Assembly (NCBI RefSeq): GCF_003086895.1
Contig: NZ_CP026004.1
Span: 1,524,731-1,588,730 of the forward strand
Length of the DNA: 64,000 nucleotides
Direction: 5' to 3'
From: Stenotrophomonas sp. ESTM1D_MKCIP4_1
Lineage (GTDB): Bacteria > Pseudomonadota > Gammaproteobacteria > Xanthomonadales > Xanthomonadaceae
Below are positions 62,225 through 64,000 of the stretch, in pieces (the first letter of the stretch is position 1; each line of letters begins with the position of its first letter). The position numbers and the translations under genes were made by a program. The notes under the pieces were generated by a model. The model saw nothing but the letters and a program-made list of their open reading frames with translations, searched no databases and had not been told where the DNA came from.

Positions 62225-63244
62225 ATGCACGGACGTGACAGGCAGTGGATGCGGTGGGTGTTGGTACTGGCCGTGGGGGTGTCGGCCGCGGCACAGTCGG
62301 CGCCGCCGGTGCCACCCGGTGGCGCGGTGGTCGACCTGGATACGGTGCAGGTGACCGGCGAACAGCCGGGCCCGGGCCTGTGGAAGGTGACGGACGCGCA
62401 GGGCCATGTACTGTGGATCCTGGGCACGGTGTCGCCGTTGCCGGCACGCATGGAATGGCGTTCGGACGAGGTCGAACGCACCATTGCCGGCGTTGACCAT
62501 GTGCTGGGCGAACCGGGTTTCGGACTGGATGCAAAGATCGGTTTCTTCAAGGGTCTGACCCTGCTGCCGCTGGCGAAGAAGACCACGCGCGACCCACAGG
62601 GGCGCACGCTGGACCAGCTGCTGCCGGCGCCGACGTATGCACGCTGGTTGGGCCTGAAGCAGTCCTACCTGGGCAATGATCGTGGTGTGGAGAAAGATCG
62701 CCCGCTGGTGGCGTCCAACCGCCTGTACCAGGCGTTCCTCAAGCGCAATGGCCTGCGTGACGGCAGGCCGGTCAGGGACGCGCTCAAGCGTGTCTACAAA
62801 GCGCATGGCCTGGCGCCGGAGGACGTGCAGGTGAAGTTGAAGATCGACGATATCCGCGGCGCGTTGAAGGAGCTGCAGGCTTCGGAGGTGGATGACCGTG
62901 CCTGCTTCGAGCGCACGCTCGATACCGTGGAATTCCAGGCATCGGTGCTGCGCGAGCGGGCCAATGCCTGGGCGCTGGGCGATGTCGCCGTACTGAAGCG
63001 GCTTGCTTCATCGCCGATGGCGAAGAGCTGCCGGGAGACACTGCAGGATTCCGAGTTCGTGCGTCGCCGTGGCTGGAGCAACATGGGGCAGCAGGTGCGG
63101 GCGCGCTGGGTGCAGGCGGCCGAGGCATCACTTGGCAGGCATGCGGCCACGTTCGCCACGGTACCGGTGAGCCTGCTTCTGGGTGAGGGCTACCTTGAAG
63201 AACTGTCGCAGCGCGGCTACGTGATCGAGGCGCCACCGGAATAG
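62225..63244 (+). CDS. TraB/GumN-family protein
   Basis: 339 residues. Signal peptide (WMRWVLVLAVGVSAAAQSA). The TraB/GumN core follows: LWKVTDAQGHVLWILGTVSPLPARMEW, corresponding to the GTxH-type motif (here GTVS). The mid region KEL.ASEVDDRACFERTLDT and the C-terminal VPVSLLLGEGYLEELSQRGY also match. Family members include GumN, associated with xanthan clusters, and TIKI-like metalloproteases; the key His of GxxH is not conserved here. The ATG at 62225 is preceded by AGGAATGG. Confidence 0.85.
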   Translation: MHGRDRQWMRWVLVLAVGVSAAAQSAPPVPPGGAVVDLDTVQVTGEQPGPGLWKVTDAQGHVLWILGTVSPLPARMEWRSDEVERTIAGVDHVLGEPGFGLDAKIGFFKGLTLLPLAKKTTRDPQGRTLDQLLPAPTYARWLGLKQSYLGNDRGVEKDRPLVASNRLYQAFLKRNGLRDGRPVRDALKRVYKAHGLAPEDVQVKLKIDDIRGALKELQASEVDDRACFERTLDTVEFQASVLRERANAWALGDVAVLKRLASSPMAKSCRETLQDSEFVRRRGWSNMGQQVRARWVQAAEASLGRHAATFATVPVSLLLGEGYLEELSQRGYVIEAPPE

Positions 63245-63311
63245 GCAGCGCTTGAAGTCCTCGCGCTTCCTGTCATATTTGCCTGTATCAGGGGAAGGGG
63301 GAGCGTTGGAG

Positions 63312-63758
63312 ATGGCGTTGCATGCGTTTGCCTATGTCAGTATGGCCAGGGAAGGGCTGGATGCGCCCGATCTTGATGCGCTGCTGGCCGAGGCGACCAC
63401 CTTCAACCGCATGGCAGGTGTGACCGGCGTGCTGATGTTCGATGGCACCCGCTTCCTGCAGTACATCGAAGGGCCGCGCGATGGGGTGGCCTCGGTGCAC
63501 GCGCGCATCCTCAATGCACGTCGCCACGGCAGCATCAGCGAACTGGCCGCAGGCGAGCTGCCGTCGCGCTGGTTCCCGCGCTGGACCATGGCCAACCGCA
63601 GGATCGACCCTGCCACGCTGGACAGCATCGTGGACGCGCCCTGGCAGGGCTTCGACAACGCGCAGGCGTCGGGCAGCCAGGGGTTCGCGCTGCTGCTGCG
63701 GGCCTGGACCGGCGGCCACGGCGAGCTCGAACCGGCCGCGGTGAGCCTGGGTTCCTGA
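63312..63758 (+). CDS. Stand-alone BLUF-domain photoreceptor
   Basis: 148 residues. BLUF fold beginning HAFAYVSMA (the flavin-interacting Tyr), the conserved Asn in TTFNRMAGVTGVLMFDG, and Gln in RFLQYIEGPRDGV, so all three key residues for FAD photochemistry are present. About 50 residues after the domain may be an interaction helix. No GGDEF, EAL or other output domain is attached, so it probably acts through protein partners. The ATG at 63312 is 8 nt after GGGGGAG. Confidence 0.9.
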   Translation: MALHAFAYVSMAREGLDAPDLDALLAEATTFNRMAGVTGVLMFDGTRFLQYIEGPRDGVASVHARILNARRHGSISELAAGELPSRWFPRWTMANRRIDPATLDSIVDAPWQGFDNAQASGSQGFALLLRAWTGGHGELEPAAVSLGS

Positions 63759-63866
63759 GCCCGGCGTGGCCTGTCGCCGCCGGGGCGGTTACCCTTGCAG
63801 CATGTTTGTCTCCCGCTCGGAAATCCGGATGCCCAAGACCCTGTCGCTGCGCTTGAGGCATCGCGC

Positions 63867-64000
63867 ATGAGTGCGCCCATCGGCGCTGCCCAGCGGCCGC
63901 TGCCGGCGGTGATCGGGCTGGGTTATGTCGGCCTGCCTCTGGCGGTGGCGTTTGGCCAGCACATTCCTACTCTTGGCTATGACATCGATGCAGCGCGCAT
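63867..64000 (+). CDS. Nucleotide-sugar dehydrogenase, N-terminus (runs off the window)
   Basis: The visible 44 residues begin MSAPIGAAQRPLPAVIGLGYVGLPLAVAFGQ, followed by TLGYDIDAARI. The GLGYVGLPLA motif is the NAD-binding signature of UDP-sugar or GDP-mannose 6-dehydrogenases of the WbpA/WbpO/TviB type. It is probably the first gene of a polysaccharide cluster to the right. The substrate cannot be told from this fragment. Confidence 0.85.
   Translation, partial: MSAPIGAAQRPLPAVIGLGYVGLPLAVAFGQHIPTLGYDIDAAR

Overview
The window reads as a chromosomal segment of a Stenotrophomonas species, most likely of the S. maltophilia complex (Lysobacteraceae/Xanthomonadaceae). This rests on high GC, strong G/C third-position bias, an Oar-like TonB-dependent receptor, Xanthomonad gene orders (petABC-sspAB, exbBD-msbA-lpxK-kdsB, fimT-pilVWX-pilY1-pilE) and many short GTAG-headed palindromes of the SMAG REP type known from S. 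maltophilia. The species is inferred from recognition, not from a search. Almost all of it is core-genome housekeeping. There is no integrase, transposase, CRISPR array or complete prophage.

Layout. 1-1.7 kb: the end of an unidentified gene and a lower-GC exported protein. 1.9-6.2 kb: miaB, a glutathione S-transferase divergent from a WYL regulator, and a lytic transglycosylase. 6.3-10.3 kb: cytochrome bc1 (petABC) followed by sspA/sspB. 10.3-16.6 kb: small conserved proteins, nadC, purEK, Fe-SOD, monothiol glutaredoxin and a degenerate SDR. 16.7-20 kb: the Oar-like receptor. 20-21.7 kb: a candidate terminated short transcript, then ppnN. 21.8-29.6 kb: the type IV minor-pilin/pilY1 operon, tRNA-Asn and an orphan FimT-like pseudopilin. 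29.6-32.1 kb: uvrB and two tRNA-Val genes. 32.1-36.4 kb: small secreted proteins, a MipA/OmpV protein and a two-component system. 36.4-47.9 kb: a long codirectional run comEC-exbB-exbD-msbA-lpxK-kdsB-LMW-PTP-NHL protein-uvrC-pgsA. 48-49.9 kb: four identical tRNA-Gly(GCC) genes and tRNA-Cys, with a two-gene membrane cassette inside the array. 50-56 kb: assorted accessory and metabolic genes. 56-57.9 kb: crcB with a fluoride riboswitch, then an orphan CI/Cro-like pair. 57.9-61.3 kb: a low-oxygen cluster (short FixG/CcoG-like protein, truncated hemoglobin, hemN) with two FNR-type boxes. 61.3-64 kb: a DUF1176 protein, tRNA-Leu, a TraB/GumN protein, a BLUF photoreceptor and the start of a nucleotide-sugar dehydrogenase.

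Functional themes. Minor pilins, PilY1 and ComEC contribute to twitching, adhesion and DNA uptake. MsbA, LpxK and KdsB serve lipid A/LPS assembly, with ExbB/ExbD encoded alongside. UvrB and UvrC serve excision repair. The bc1 complex and the FNR-box cluster serve respiration and heme supply at low oxygen. The most informative non-coding signals are the fluoride riboswitch, the two FNR boxes, a promoter-to-terminator unit before ppnN, 120-bp direct repeats in the tRNA-Gly array, and a tRNA-Leu(UAA) gene displaced from the pgsA-Gly-Cys-Leu order known in E. coli.
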